DNA of 64,000 nt. Origin: Siphonodentalium dalli (lineage: Eukaryota > Mollusca > Scaphopoda > Gadilida > Siphonodentaliidae). The notes under the pieces are model-generated. The model saw only the letters and a program-made list of their open reading frames with translations, was not told where the DNA came from and did no database searches. Below, one piece after another: positions 33,536 to 46,002 of this stretch. The number at the start of each line of letters is the position of its first letter. Position 1 is the stretch's first letter. Made by a program: the position numbers and the translations under genes. Where the stretch lies: positions 228,786,961-228,850,960 of the forward strand of contig CP136066.1 of NCBI GenBank assembly GCA_032622095.1, given 5' to 3'.

Positions 33536-36198
33536 TCTATATCTATGTTTGCGAATGTCTGTCTGTCTGTCTGTGTTCTATAGAAATTCACAGGGGACCA
33601 TCTAGATGATACCAAAGGGGTCTACTAGGGGTAACTTTTAACGAGAAAGATATTGGTGGGGGTTTGAATTTTCTAAAGTGACGCAGTTGTTGTCAGGGGC
33701 AGAAAATGGAGAGGGGCAGAATTTGTTTTTGTCGCCGATTGCCACGAACTTACATAATTATAATCATCCCCATGATATGAAGAATCTAATGGTGTGGTTT
33801 AAACATAGCAAAAGTGGCGTCGTTCGAGTCAGGGATGCACGGAAGGGGAGAGGGGCACCAAAATTGATCAAACTAATTTTAGCACCGATTTCCAACAAAT
33901 CGATATATATTCTTCTTCATGATACAAGGAATCTAATTGTGCGATTTAACAACGCCAAATTGTTGTCGTTGGATGAGATATTTGGGGGGGGGGGTGGGCA
34001 CTAAATTTGATAAGAATGGGTTTAGTCGCCGATGGCCACCACACTTATACAAAATCATCCCCATGGTATGAGGAGTCTAATGGTGTGGCTTAAAGCTGTC
34101 AAATGTGGCCTCATTCGAGTCAGGGGTGCACAGAAAGGAAGAGGGGCACCGAAATTGATACACAGTATTTTAGCGCCAATTTCCCCCAAATTGATACACG
34201 TTCTTATCCATGATACGAGGGATCTAATCGTGTGATTTAAAGACGCCATATTGGTGCTGTTTGGATGAGTGATGGGGAGGGGAGGGGGACTCGCCAAATT
34301 TGATAAAAATTTGTTTAGTCGCCGATTAGCACCAAACTTATAAATAATCATCTGCAAGATATCATAAATGTAATTGTGTGGTTTAATGATGTTACAAGTG
34401 GGGTCATTTGAGTAAGTGGTGTATAGAGGTGAGAGGGACACAACACATAATAACAATATGTTTAGCGCCGATTTCCACCAGATTGATACATATTCTGGTC
34501 CGTGATACGAGGAATCTTATCGTGTGGTTTAGATACACCAACTTGGGGCCCTCTGAGTTAGAGATATGGGGACCTTGAATTTGTATACTCGCCAATTTTC
34601 ACCAATTTTATATATATGCATCTATAATCTTTAATGAGTCTAAGTGTGTGGTTTAACGGTGCCAAAAATTCAAAACATATGGTGAAATTATTTTCTCGCC
34701 GATTTCCAACAAATGCATACATAATCACCTCCGTGATATGGCGATGTTGCAGGGAGGCATCAACAATTGATTTAATAAACTATTTTTAGCGCAGATTTCC
34801 ACCAAATTGACATATCATTCTTCTCTATGATACGAGGAATATAATCGTGTGATTTAAAGACGCCAAAATTGCTGCCGTTTGGGTGAGAGATGTGGGGGGG
34901 GGGGGGGGGTTCATAACTATTCTAAGAATTTGTTTAGTTGCTGATTACCACCAAACCTATATATAATCATCTCCAGTATATCATGCATCCATGAGTCTAA
35001 TGGACGTGGTTTAAATATGTCAAAAGTGGCGCCGTAAAATTCATGCATGAGGATGGCAGTTGCACCAAAGCTGATACAAATATATTTAGCACTAATTTCC
35101 ACCAAATTGATACACGTTCTTCTCTAATGATACGATGAATTAAATCACATTTGGTGTCGTTTGGGTCACGTGTGGCGAGAGGATATACACTATCATTGAT
35201 AATATTGCTATTCACCGATATCCACCTATAAGTTATATATAGGCACCCAGGCCATCTCCATATCATTTTAAGGAGTTTGGGCGTTCAAATTTCACAATCT
35301 CGACAAATGGTGACCCAATTAAGTTACTTGAACAATTATATCTTCTCAACTGTCATATGTATATGGGGATGGCAATCAGGGCATTCACATAATGAGCTAG
35401 CATAAAGAGATACATAGAAGAAGAGATACACATATTCTTGCAAACTGAGAGACCTCGAACCGTCAGAGGATTGCATATATATTATAACACCATTGAGTCG
35501 GTTCCATTCAATACAGTTTACACAAAAAAGTTACAATTTGTCAAGAGATATGGATCCTCCAATATTGACGTCTGACAAGGGTACAGTTTATCTGCACGAT
35601 ACAGCGGAATTTTTAGAACAGACTCATCGACTGACATACACAACTCAAAATCTCGCCCTGTGCCCTGTACAGGTAGTTGATATACATGCGCAGCAAAATT
35701 TCTTTTAAACTGAGAATATTTAGCCAATATATAGCATCATGAACAAAGGAGCACCTGGAAATTTCTTTAAAACATCTGTATCTGCATGGATATATGATAG
35801 CCAGGTGTCCTCAAGATCTTAGTCCAACCCACTAGACTGATTGATACATCTCTATATGTAAAACCCAATTGTCGTCTTTTATTTTTGCGAACTAATGTGT
35901 TTATGAAGTTCATGTATCATATTATAACGTCTAAAGTATACGCAGTTGTAAATAAATAAATGCTTCATTATTAGTGGAACGGATTAATCGCGATAAACAA
36001 AATGACAATCGACAAGGTGAGCAACTACTTATATTCCATGACTGTAAGAATCGTGTTTTTTATGCTATTTGAATATACAATTTATGAGAATACGTGTAAC
36101 ACTTTGAGCAAGAGTGTTCTCTATTCCCAACAAATATACACAGCTTGCAGAGGGTTTCACATCACTTTAACCTGGGCAACGCCGGGTAACCCTGCTAG
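33536..36198 (+). mobile_element. Non-autonomous Helitron, family 1, copy 1
   Basis: The 5' end is TC (tctatatctatgtttgcgaa) after an A at 33535. The 3' end is CTAG at 36195-36198, followed by T, with a GC hairpin just before it (cctgggcaacgccgggtaac). Insertion between A and T, TC start, hairpin and CTRR end are the Helitron hallmarks. The interior has about ten diverged copies of a unit 105-155 bases long containing gccgatttccaccaaattga, atgatacgaggaatctaatc and tggtttaaagacgccaaat. No Rep/helicase is encoded. It starts 13 bases after the hAT-like element. Confidence 0.9.
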
Positions 36199-37637
36199 TT
36201 GTATTATATAACACATCATCTCTCCTTAAAGAGGAGGCAATAAAGATATATATAAATGCCAATACAACATCGTGGTTATTATAGCAACAGGTTATGTATA
36301 GCCAGTATATGTATACACGTTTGTCTGGTATTTGTGCAGGCATTTCGGCATAGGAAACCACGGGCAGGGTTCTCTATTCCGAGGGTTCATTATTCCGAAG
36401 GTTCGCTATTCCGAAGGTTCATTATTCCGAAGGTTCGCTATTCCGAAGGTTCGCTATTCCGAAGGTTTTCTATTCTGCGCGTATTTAACCAGAAATGAAT
36501 CAAAATTTGCACCCCCCCACAAAAACCACACGAAGAATGAAAAATTCTTTCGCTAGTAATCACATATAGTACAATTATACATCACATTCTATTTCCCAAA
36601 ATTGTCCCAGATGTCGGTTAGCGATAGCAAGAAGACAGTATCAGTTTATCGTTTATAATGGAAATTTGAAAACACGATGACTGCATGACTGAAATAAACT
36701 ACATGTAAGAGATACAGTCTGACCGAACTGGCAATCTGTACTTGAAAGAAACATCAACATGAAAGGCCCATGCCTTTCGAACCTCCAAATCACATACCGG
36801 TATCTAAAATATATGTCGTATTACACACCATTTGAACTAGGAATCTCTCATTGTATTATCAACTTATCCGGTGTAATAAACTGTAAACATGTTGTTTTTG
36901 GTGAGTTACCGACGTTTTTTTGTGCTTAGGTTTCATCTGGTTTTGTTGCTCAAAGTGTATTATTTTCAATGGAGGGGAATAACTATATTTTAAAGATAGA
37001 TTTATTCCCCTTCCATTAAAAATACATTGTTAGTTTGAATTCTGTTGCATTCTGGGAGCCATAACGGGGGAATATTTTTATGATTTCAGCTGTTTTCTAT
37101 TTCTCTATGGGCATCCTCTGAGACACAGACGTTTCAAATGGTGATGAATTATAGTATTTTAATTAAAGCCGTATATCAAGGCACTATAAATAATAATAGG
37201 TGACTCGGAAATTAAGTGGGAATTAAAGTCAATACAAAGTCACAATTGCAGTTAGGTTCATCTCATATCAGTCTATTCAGCGATATTCTGCTACGCAGTA
37301 TGTTATGGCTCTCCAGTATTCATTAAGCGTTATAGCCCCACTGTTATAATCCGCCTTTAGCTGGCGTATTCTTGCCTCTAAGATTATTGAGATATAACGG
37401 CATATGTAATGACATTAAATCGTGTGGAAACATAGCAAGTGTGTGGTCTGCTTGATGTGAATATGTATTGAGAAATAACGTGACACGTAATGACATTAAA
37501 TCTCAAGGAAACCCCGAAACGAACAAAATCACATTTAATGTTTTATTGTTTTAAGTTATTTCCTTCATAAAAAGAGTCTTCGTGATAAAGAACGCTCTCA
37601 ATTCTTTAGAATATAGAATTAACCTATAAAATAACAA
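36199..37637. repeat. Spacer with 16-bp minisatellite and a hairpin
   Basis: At 36371-36476 a 16-bp unit, attccgaaggttcgct, occurs about seven times. At 36957-37028 an inverted repeat pairs tattttcaatggaggggaat with its complement. The rest looks unique and non-coding. The same 16-bp unit returns in inverted orientation at 37641-37784. Confidence 0.8.
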
Positions 37638-37640
37638 AAA

Positions 37641-37784
37641 CCTTCGGAATAGAGAACCTTCGGAATAGAGAACCTTCGGAATAGTGAACCTTCGGAATAG
37701 TGAACCTTCGGAATAGCGAACCTCCGGAATAGTGACCCTTCGGCATAGTGAACCTTCGGAATAGCGAACCTTCGGAATAGAGAC
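37641..37784. repeat. 16-bp minisatellite, inverted relative to 36371-36476
   Basis: About nine copies of ccttcggaatagagaa, the reverse complement of the unit at 36371. The two arrays face each other across 1.2 kb, as subterminal arrays of one foldback-type element might. Confidence 0.88.
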
Positions 37785-38485
37785 ATGTCCCCGGAAACCA
37801 CAGGGTGCCAGAATATAACCGGCAACATGCGTATGGAACGCATCTTTACCAAAGCTAACGAACTGCCCGTAGTTTCACATATAACGGCCCTTCGAAGACC
37901 TGTATGATTGATTCTTGCCAGATAATTGCATATTATTTACAGGCATATTTCGGTAGTATCGCTACATGTAGAACTAGAGTTTTATCTACCATTTTCTACG
38001 AAATTCCCTGATACAATTACCGCAGTTGCGATACAAGGCACTCGTGACGTCGTTGGCTTGTTCAAAATCATGAATGAACTGACGTCACATAAATCGCTTG
38101 AAAAATCAAAACGACATTCCAACGTATATTCTTGCGTACTATAAACAAATAGTTGCAAGGTTTTAACATTATTTGATTGCCTACCAGTACAATCATGGGT
38201 ATTATGGTATAACATATCAAAAAGTAACTAATATGTATTTGTTCAGTATTTATTATAAGTGTAAGAGATTGTGTCCTTTGAATACAATTTCCGTTCGGCA
38301 TATTCGCGTGAACTTGCAGGTTGTGAGAATTTAGCAAAGCGAGCTAATCGCGTGACACAGATACATTTGCAGGTTAGGAGAATTTACGCAATAAAGCTAA
38401 TAGTCGGACACAAATTCAACAGTTTTTCACAACAAAGAAACTCCTAAAATGTAATTTGTGCGGTTGATTCTGTCACACTAATGGT
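37785..38485. other. Non-coding, nothing recognised
   Basis: No feature supported; the short open frames lack motifs. Confidence 0.5.
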
Positions 38486-38671
38486 AGATAAATGTGTTAT
38501 ATACACAATGTGTTTGTAACGATTCGTGTATGGCGACTCGGCTAGTTTTCGTGACCACAAAGCGACTCGGCGATCAAGGTCGCCTCGTCACTATATGGCC
38601 ACGATAACTAGCCTCGTCGTGATACACGAATTCGATACAAATACATTGTGTATATAACACATATTTATCAT
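38486..38671. mobile_element. Small foldback element (MITE-like) of about 186 bp
   Basis: The left half, gataaatgtgttatatacac then aatgtgtttgtaacgattcg, pairs with the right half, ending gtgtatataacacatattta. The arms are about 70 bases with mismatches. The centre carries ggcgactcggctagtt and its partner aactagcctcgtcg. It lies next to the 3' end of the CR1-like LINE. Confidence 0.75.
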
Positions 38672-38699
38672 GTAGTTAGCTCAATCGCAACTTCTCGGA

Positions 38700-39168
38700 T
38701 TATCGTTCTTGAGCAGTCACCAATTCCGCTTTATAGTCATATTTAACATCATGATTGCTCCAATGATTATCTAGTCTGTTTTTGAATTGGTTTATATCTT
38801 CAGCATACCCACTTCATCTGGTTGATTGTTCCAAGTAGTGACCACTTTTTGGCTGAATGTATATTTTCCCACGTCATAGTTGGATCTTTCTTTGTATAGT
38901 TTATAGTTGTGGCCTCTGGTCCGGGATTCGGTGTTTCTTGTTAGAATGTTTGATACTTCCGGATCGTAGCAGTTGAATATTTTGAAACATTCGATCATAT
39001 CACCTCGGTGGCTTCTATACATCAGGGTTGGTTGTTCCATTTTTCTTAGCTATCCTCGTACCCCATATTTGTAAGTCCGGGTTCTAGTTCTAGCTCTCTT
39101 TTGAACGATTTACATTGGACCTACGTGTTTATTTTAGATATCGTCTCCAAGCAGGTTGAGCATATTCA
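38700..39168 (-). pseudogene. CR1-like LINE, C-terminal part of ORF2
   Basis: On the minus strand this is the end of a CR1/L2-type reverse transcriptase protein. From the array border it reads LLEYAQPAW, then after frame changes IVQKRA, PTLMYRSHRGDMIECFKIFN, TRGHNYKLYKERSNYDVGKY and FSQKVVTTWNNQPDEV. After one more frameshift near 38805 it reads DINQFKNRLDNHW and ends with a stop at 38700-38702. These are the conserved YRRxRGDMIE, FSxRVVxxWNxLP and FKxxLDxxW blocks of this family. Several frameshifts show that this copy is dead. It continues the fragment at 46003-46385 once the tandem array is removed. Confidence 0.85.
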
Positions 39169-42100
39169 AGTAGTGGTCTTACCAGTCCTTTATAGAGTTT
39201 TGCCATTGTGGTGTGGTCTAAGTAGTGGTCTTACCAGTCCTTTATAGAGTTTTGCCATTGTGGTGTGGTCTTACCAGTCCTTTATAGAGTTTTGCCATTG
39301 TGGTGTGGTCTAAGTAGGTGTCTTACCAGTCCTTTATAGAGTTTTGCCATTGTGGTGTGGTCTAAGTAGGTGTCTTACCAGTCCTTTATAGAGTTTTGCC
39401 ATTGTGGTGTGGTCTAAGTAGGTGTCTTACCAATCCTTTATAGAGTTTTGCCATTGTGGTGTAGTCTAAGTAGGTGTCTTACCAGTCCTTTATAGAGTTT
39501 TGCCATTGTGGTGTGGTCCAAGTAGTGGTCTTACCAGTCCTTTATAGAGTTTTGCCATTGTGGTGTGGTCTAAGTAGTGGTCTTACCAGTCCTTTATAGA
39601 GTTTTGCCATTGTGGTGTGGTCTAAGTAGTGGTCTTACCAGTCCTTTATAGAGTTTTGCCATTGTGGTGTAGACTAAGTAGTGGTCTTACCAGTCCTTTA
39701 TAGAGTTTTGCCATTGTGGTGTAGTCTAAGTAGTGGTCTTACCAGTCCTTTATAGAGTTTTGCCATTGTGGTGTAGTCTAAGTAGTGGTCTTACCAGTCC
39801 TTTATAGAGTTTTGCCATTGTGGTGTAGTCTAAGTAGTGGTCTTACCAGTCCTTTATAGAGTTTTGCCATTGTGGTGTGGTCCAAGTAGTGGTCTTACCA
39901 GTCCTTTATAGAGTTTTGCCATTGTGGTGTGGTCTAAGTAGTGGTCTTACCAGTCCTTTATAGAGTTTTGCCATTGTGGTGTGGTCTAAGTAGTGGTCTT
40001 ACCAGTCCTTTATAGAGTTTTGCCATTGTGGTGTAGTCTAAGTAGTGGTCTTACCAGTCCTTTATAGAGTTTTGCCATTGTGGTGTAGTCTAAGTAGTGG
40101 TCTTACCAGTCCTTTATATAGTTTTGCCATTGTGGTGTGGTCTAAGTAGGTGTCTTACCAGTCCTTTATAGAGTTTTGCCATTGTGGTGTGGTCTAAGTA
40201 GGTGTCTTACCAGTTCTTTATAGAGTTTTGCCATTGTGGTGTGGTCTTACCAGTCCTTTATAGAGTTTTGTCATTGTGGTGTAGTCTAAGTAGTGGTCTT
40301 ACCAGTCCTTTATAGAGTTTTGTCATTGTGGTGTAGTCTAAGTAGTGGTCTTACCAGTCCTTTATAGAGTTTTGCCATTGTGGTGTGGTCTAAGTAGGTG
40401 TCTTACCAGTCCTTTATAGAGTTTTGCCATTGTGGTGTAGTCTAAGTAGGTGTCTTACCAGTCCTTTATAGAGTTTTGCCATTGTGGTGTGGTCCAAGTA
40501 GTGGTCTTACCAGTCCTTTATAGAGTTTTGCCATTGTGGTGTGGTCTAAGTAGTGGTCTTACCAGTCCTTTATAGAGTTTTGCCATTGTGGTGTGGTCTA
40601 AGTAGTGGTCTTACCAGTCCTTTATAGAGTTTTGCCATTGTGGTGTAGTCTAAGTAGTGGTCTTACCAGTCCTTTATAGAGTTTTGCCATTGTGGTGTAG
40701 TCTAAGTAGTGGTCTTACCAGTCCTTTATAGAGTTTTGCCATTGTGGTGTAGTCTAAGTAGTGGTCTTACCAGTCCTTTATAGAGTTTTGCCATTGTGGT
40801 GTAGTCTAAGTAGTGGTCTTACCAGTCCTTTATAGAGTTTTGCCATTGTGGTGTGGTCCAAGTAGTGGTCTTACCAGTCCTTTATAGAGTTTTGCCATTG
40901 TGGTGTGGTCTAAGTAGTGGTCTTACCAGTCCTTTATAGAGTTTTGCCATTGTGGTGTGGTCTAAGTAGTGGTCTTACCAGTCCTTTATAGAGTTTTGCC
41001 ATTGTGGTGTAGTCTAAGTAGTGGTCTTACCAGTCCTTTATAGAGTTTTGCCATTGTGGTGTAGTCTAAGTAGTGGTCTTACCAGTCCTTTATAGAGTTT
41101 TGTCATTGTGGTGTAGTCTAAGTAGTGGTCTTACCAGTCCTTTATAGAGTTTTGCCATTGTGGTGTAGTCTAAGTAGTGGTCTTACCAGTCCTTTATAGA
41201 GTTTTGCCATTGTGGTGTAGTCTAAGTAGTGGTCTTACCAGTCCTTTATAGAGTTTTGCCATTGTGGTGTGGTCTAAGTAGTGGTCTTACCAGTCCTTTA
41301 TAGAGTTTTGCCATTGTGGTGTGGTCTAAGTAGTGGTCTTACCAGTCCTTTATAGAGTTTTGCCATTGTGGTGTAGTCTAAGAAGTGGTCTTACCAGTCC
41401 TTTATAGAGTTTTGCCATTGTGGTGTAGTCTAAGTAGTGGTCTTACCAGTCCTTTATAGAGTTTTGCCATTGTGGTGTAGTCTAAGTAGTGGTCTTACCA
41501 GTCCTTTATAGAGTTTTGCCATTGTGGTGTGGTCTAAGTAGTGGTCTTACCAGTCCTTTATAGAGTTTTGCCATTGTGGTGTGGTCTAAGTAGTGGTCTT
41601 ACCAGTCCTTTATAGAGTTTTGCCATTGTGGTGTAGTCTAAGTAGTGGTCTTACCAGTCCTTTATAGAGTTTTGCCATTGTGGTGTAGTCTAAGTAGTGG
41701 TCTTACCAGTCCTTTATAGAGTTTTGCCATTGTGGTGTAGTCTAAGTAGTGGTCTTACCAGTCCTTTATAGAGTTTTGCCATTGTGGTGTGGTCTAAGTA
41801 GTGGTCTTACCAGTCCTTTATAGAGTTTTGCCATTGTGGTGTGGTCTAAGTAGTGGTCTTACCAGTCCTTTATGGAGTTTTGCCATTGTGGTGTGGTCTA
41901 AGTAGTGGTCTTACCAGTCCTTTATAGAGTTTTGCCATTGTGGTGTAGTCTAAGTAGTGGTCTTACCAGTCCTTTATTGAGTTTTGCCATTGTGGTGTAG
42001 TCTAAGTAGTGGTCTTACCAGTCCTTTATAGAGTTTTGCCATTGTGGTGTGGTCTAAGTAGTGGTCTTACCAGTCCTTTATAGAGTTTTGCCATTGTGGT

Positions 42101-45100
42101 GTAGTCTAAGTAGTGGTCTTACCAGTCCTTTATAGAGTTTTGCCATTGTGGTGTAGTCTAAGTAGTGGTCTTACCAGTCCTTTATAGAGTTTTGTCATTG
42201 TGGTGTAGTCTAAGTAGTGGTCTTACCAGTCCTTTATAGAGTTTTGTCATTGTGGTGTAGTCTAAGTAGTGGTCTTACCAGTCCTTTATATAGTTTTGCC
42301 ATTGTGGTGTAGTCTAAGTAGTGGTCTTACCAGTCCTTTATAGAGTTTTGCCATTGTGGTGTGGTCTAAGTAGTGGTCTTACCAGTCCTTTATAGAGTTT
42401 TGCCATTGTGGTGTGGTCTAAGTAGTGGTCTTACCAGTCCTTTATAGAGTTTTGCCATTGTGGTGTGGTCTAAGTAGTGGTCTTACCAGTCCTTTATAGA
42501 GTTTTGCCATTGTGGTGTAGTCTAAGTAGTGGTCTTACCAGTCCTTTATAGAGTTTTGCCATTGTGGTGTAGTCTAAGTAGTGGTCTTACCAGTCCTTTA
42601 TAGAGTTTTGCCATTGTGGTGTAGTCTAAGTAGTGGTCTTACCAGTCCTTTATAGAGTTTTGCCATTGTGGTGTGGTCTAAGTAGTGGTCTTACCAGTCC
42701 TTTATAGAGTTTTGCCATTGTGGTGTGGTCTAAGTAGTGGTCTTACCAGTCCTTTATAGAGTTTTGCCATTGTGGTGTAGTCTAAGTAGTGGTCTTACCA
42801 GTCCTTTATAGAGTTTTGCCATTGTGGTGTAGTCTAAGTAGTGGTCTTACCAGTCCTTTATAGAGTTTTGCCATTGTGGTGTGGTCTAAGTAGTGGTCTT
42901 ACCAGTCCTTTATAGAGTTTTGCCATTGTGGTGTGGTCTAAGTAGTGGTCTTACCAGTCCTTTATAGAGTTTTGCCATTGTGGTGTAGTCTAAGTAGTGG
43001 TCTTACCAGTCCTTTATAGAGTTTTGCCATTGTGGTGTAGTCTAAGTAGTGGTCTTACCAGTCCTTTATAGAGTTTTGCCATTGTGGTGTAGTCTAAGTA
43101 GTGGTCTTACCAGTCCTTTATAGAGTTTTGCCATTGTGGTGTAGTCTAAGTAGTGGTCTTACCAGTCCTTTATAGAGTTTTGCCATTGTGGTGTAGTCTA
43201 AGTAGTGGTCTTACCAGTCCTTTATAGAGTTTTGCCATTGTGGTGTAGTCTAAGTAGTGGTCTTACCAGTCCTTTATAGAGTTTTGCCATTGTGGTGTGG
43301 TCTAAGTAGTGGTCTTACCAGTCCTTTATAGAGTTTTGCCATTGTGGTGTGGTCTAAGTAGTGGTCTTACCAGTCCTTTATAGAGTTTTGCCATTGTGGT
43401 GTAGTCTAAGTAGTGGTCTTACCAGTCCTTTATAGAGTTTTGCCATTGTGGTGTAGTCTAAGTAGTGGTCTTACCAGTCCTTTATAGAGTTTTGCCATTG
43501 TGGTGTAGTCTAAGTAGTGGTCTTACCAGTCCTTTATAGAGTTTTGCCATTGTGGTGTGGTCTAAGTAGTGGTCTTACCAGTCCTTTATAGAGTTTTGCC
43601 ATTGTGGTGTGGTCTAAGTAGTGGTCTTACCAGTCCTTTATGGAGTTTTGCCATTGTGGTGTGGTCTAAGTAGTGGTCTTACCAGTCCTTTATAGAGTTT
43701 TGCCATTGTGGTGTAGTCTAAGTAGTGGTCTTACCAGTCCTTTATTGAGTTTTGCCATTGTGGTGTAGTCTAAGTAGTGGTCTTACCAGTCCTTTATAGA
43801 GTTTTGCCATTGTGGTGTGGTCTAAGTAGTGGTCTTACCAGTCCTTTATAGAGTTTTGCCATTGTGGTGTGGTCTAAGTAGTGGTCTTACCAGTCCTTTA
43901 TAGAGTTTTGCCATTGTGGTGTAGTCTAAGTAGTGGTCTTACCAGTCCTTTATAGAGTTTTGCCATTGTGGTGTAGTCTAAGTAGTGGTCTTACCAGTCC
44001 TTTATAGAGTTTTGTCATTGTGGTGTAGTCTAAGTAGTGGTCTTACCAGTCCTTTATATAGTTTTGCCATTGTGGTGTAGTCTAAGTAGTGGTCTTACCA
44101 GTCCTTTATAGAGTTTTGCCATTGTGGTGTAGTCTAAGTAGTGGTCTTACCAGTCCTTTATAGAGTTTTGCCATTGTGGTGTGGTCTAAGTAGTGGTCTT
44201 ACCAGTCCTTTATAGAGTTTTGCCATTGTGGTGTGGTCTAAGTAGTGGTCTTACCAGTCCTTTATAGAGTTTTGCCATTGTGGTGTAGTCTAAGTAGTGG
44301 TCTTACCAGTCCTTTATAGAGTTTTGCCATTGTGGTGTAGTCTAAGTAGTGGTCTTACCAGTCCTTTATAGAGTTTTGCCATTGTGGTGTAGTCTAAGTA
44401 GTGGTCTTACCAGTCCTTTATAGAGTTTTGCCATTGTGGTGTGGTCTAAGTAGTGGTCTTACCAGTCCTTTATAGAGTTTTGCCATTGTGGTGTGGTCTA
44501 AGTAGTGGTCTTACCAGTCCTTTATAGAGTTTTGCCATTGTGGTGTAGTCTAAGTAGTGGTCTTACCAGTCCTTTATAGAGTTTTGCCATTGTGGTGTAG
44601 TCTAAGTAGTGGTCTTACCAGTCCTTTATAGAGTTTTGCCATTGTGGTGTGGTCTAAGTAGTGGTCTTACCAGTCCTTTATAGAGTTTTGCCATTGTGGT
44701 GTGGTCTAAGTAGTGGTCTTACCAGTCCTTTATAGAGTTTTGCCATTGTGGTGTAGTCTAAGTAGTGGTCTTACCAGTCCTTTATAGAGTTTTGCCATTG
44801 TGGTGTAGTCTAAGTAGTGGTCTTACCAGTCCTTTATAGAGTTTTGCCATTGTGGTGTAGTCTAAGTAGTGGTCTTACCAGTCCTTTATAGAGTTTTGCC
44901 ATTGTGGTGTAGTCTAAGTAGTGGTCTTACCAGTCCTTTATAGAGTTTTGCCATTGTGGTGTAGTCTAAGTAGTGGTCTTACCAGTCCTTTATAGAGTTT
45001 TGCCATTGTGGTGTGGTCTAAGTAGTGGTCTTACCAGTCCTTTATAGAGTTTTGCCATTGTGGTGTGGTCTAAGTAGTGGTCTTACCAGTCCTTTATGGA

Positions 45101-46002
45101 GTTTTGCCATTGTGGTGTGGTCTAAGTAGTGGTCTTACCAGTCCTTTATAGAGTTTTGCCATTGTGGTGTAGTCTAAGTAGTGGTCTTACCAGTCCTTTA
45201 TTGAGTTTTGCCATTGTGGTGTAGTCTAAGTAGTGGTCTTACCAGTCCTTTATAGAGTTTTGCCATTGTGGTGTGGTCTAAGTAGTGGTCTTACCAGTCC
45301 TTTATAGAGTTTTGCCATTGTGGTGTGGTCTAAGTAGTGGTCTTACCAGTCCTTTATAGAGTTTTGCCATTGTGGTGTAGTCTAAGTAGTGGTCTTACCA
45401 GTCCTTTATAGAGTTTTGCCATTGTGGTGTAGTCTAAGTAGTGGTCTTACCAGTCCTTTATAGAGTTTTGCCATTGTGGTGTAGTCTAAGTAGTGGTCTT
45501 ACCAGTCCTTTATAGAGTTTTGCCATTGTGGTGTAGTCTAAGTAGTGGTCTTACCAGTCCTTTATAGAGTTTTGCCATTGTGGTGTAGTCTAAGTAGTGG
45601 TCTTACCAGTCCTTTATAGAGTTTTGCCATTGTGGTGTAGTCTAAGTAGTGGTCTTACCAGTCCTTTATAGAGTTTTGCCATTGTGGTGTGGTCTAAGTA
45701 GTGGTCTTACCAGTCCTTTATAGAGTTTTGCCATTGTGGTGTGGTCTAAGTAGTGGTCTTACCAGTCCTCTATAGAGTTTTGCCATTGTGGTGCGGTCTT
45801 AGTAGTGGTCTTACCAGTCCTTTATAGAGTTTTGTCATTGTGGTGTGGTCTAAGTAGTGGTCTTACCAGTCCTTTATAGAGTTTTGCCATTGTGGTGTGG
45901 TCTAAGTAGTGGTCTTACCAGTCCTTTATAGAGTTTTGCCATTGTGGTGCGGTCTTACCAGTCCTTTATAGAGTTTTGCCATTGTGGTGTGGTCTAAGTA
46001 GG
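39169..46002. repeat. 52-bp satellite derived from LINE coding sequence, about 131 copies
   Basis: The unit is agtggtcttaccagtccttt, then atagagttttgccattgtgg and tgtggtctaagt (52 bases). Read on the minus strand, one unit translates as YLDHTTMAKLYKGLVRP, exactly the reverse transcriptase segment missing between the flanking LINE pieces: the right flank ends VIRISFT just before it and the left flank resumes LLEYAQPAW just after it. The array thus grew in place from one exon-like stretch of a CR1-type element. Copies are over 95% alike; diagnostic variants (gtag/gtgg, ggtcc, tttatgg, tttattg, tttatat, tgtcat) recur in order. Since 52 is not a multiple of three, the array does not encode a repeat protein. 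Confidence 0.96.

Noticed and set aside
33678-35105. Several open frames of 60-133 residues on both strands
   Set aside because: They lie wholly within the Helitron's internal repeats and have no motif; the same holds for 48981-50243.
39169-46002. CRISPR array (regular direct repeats)
   Set aside because: There are no unique spacers; the 52-bp units are contiguous, the DNA is eukaryotic, and the unit is a LINE coding segment.
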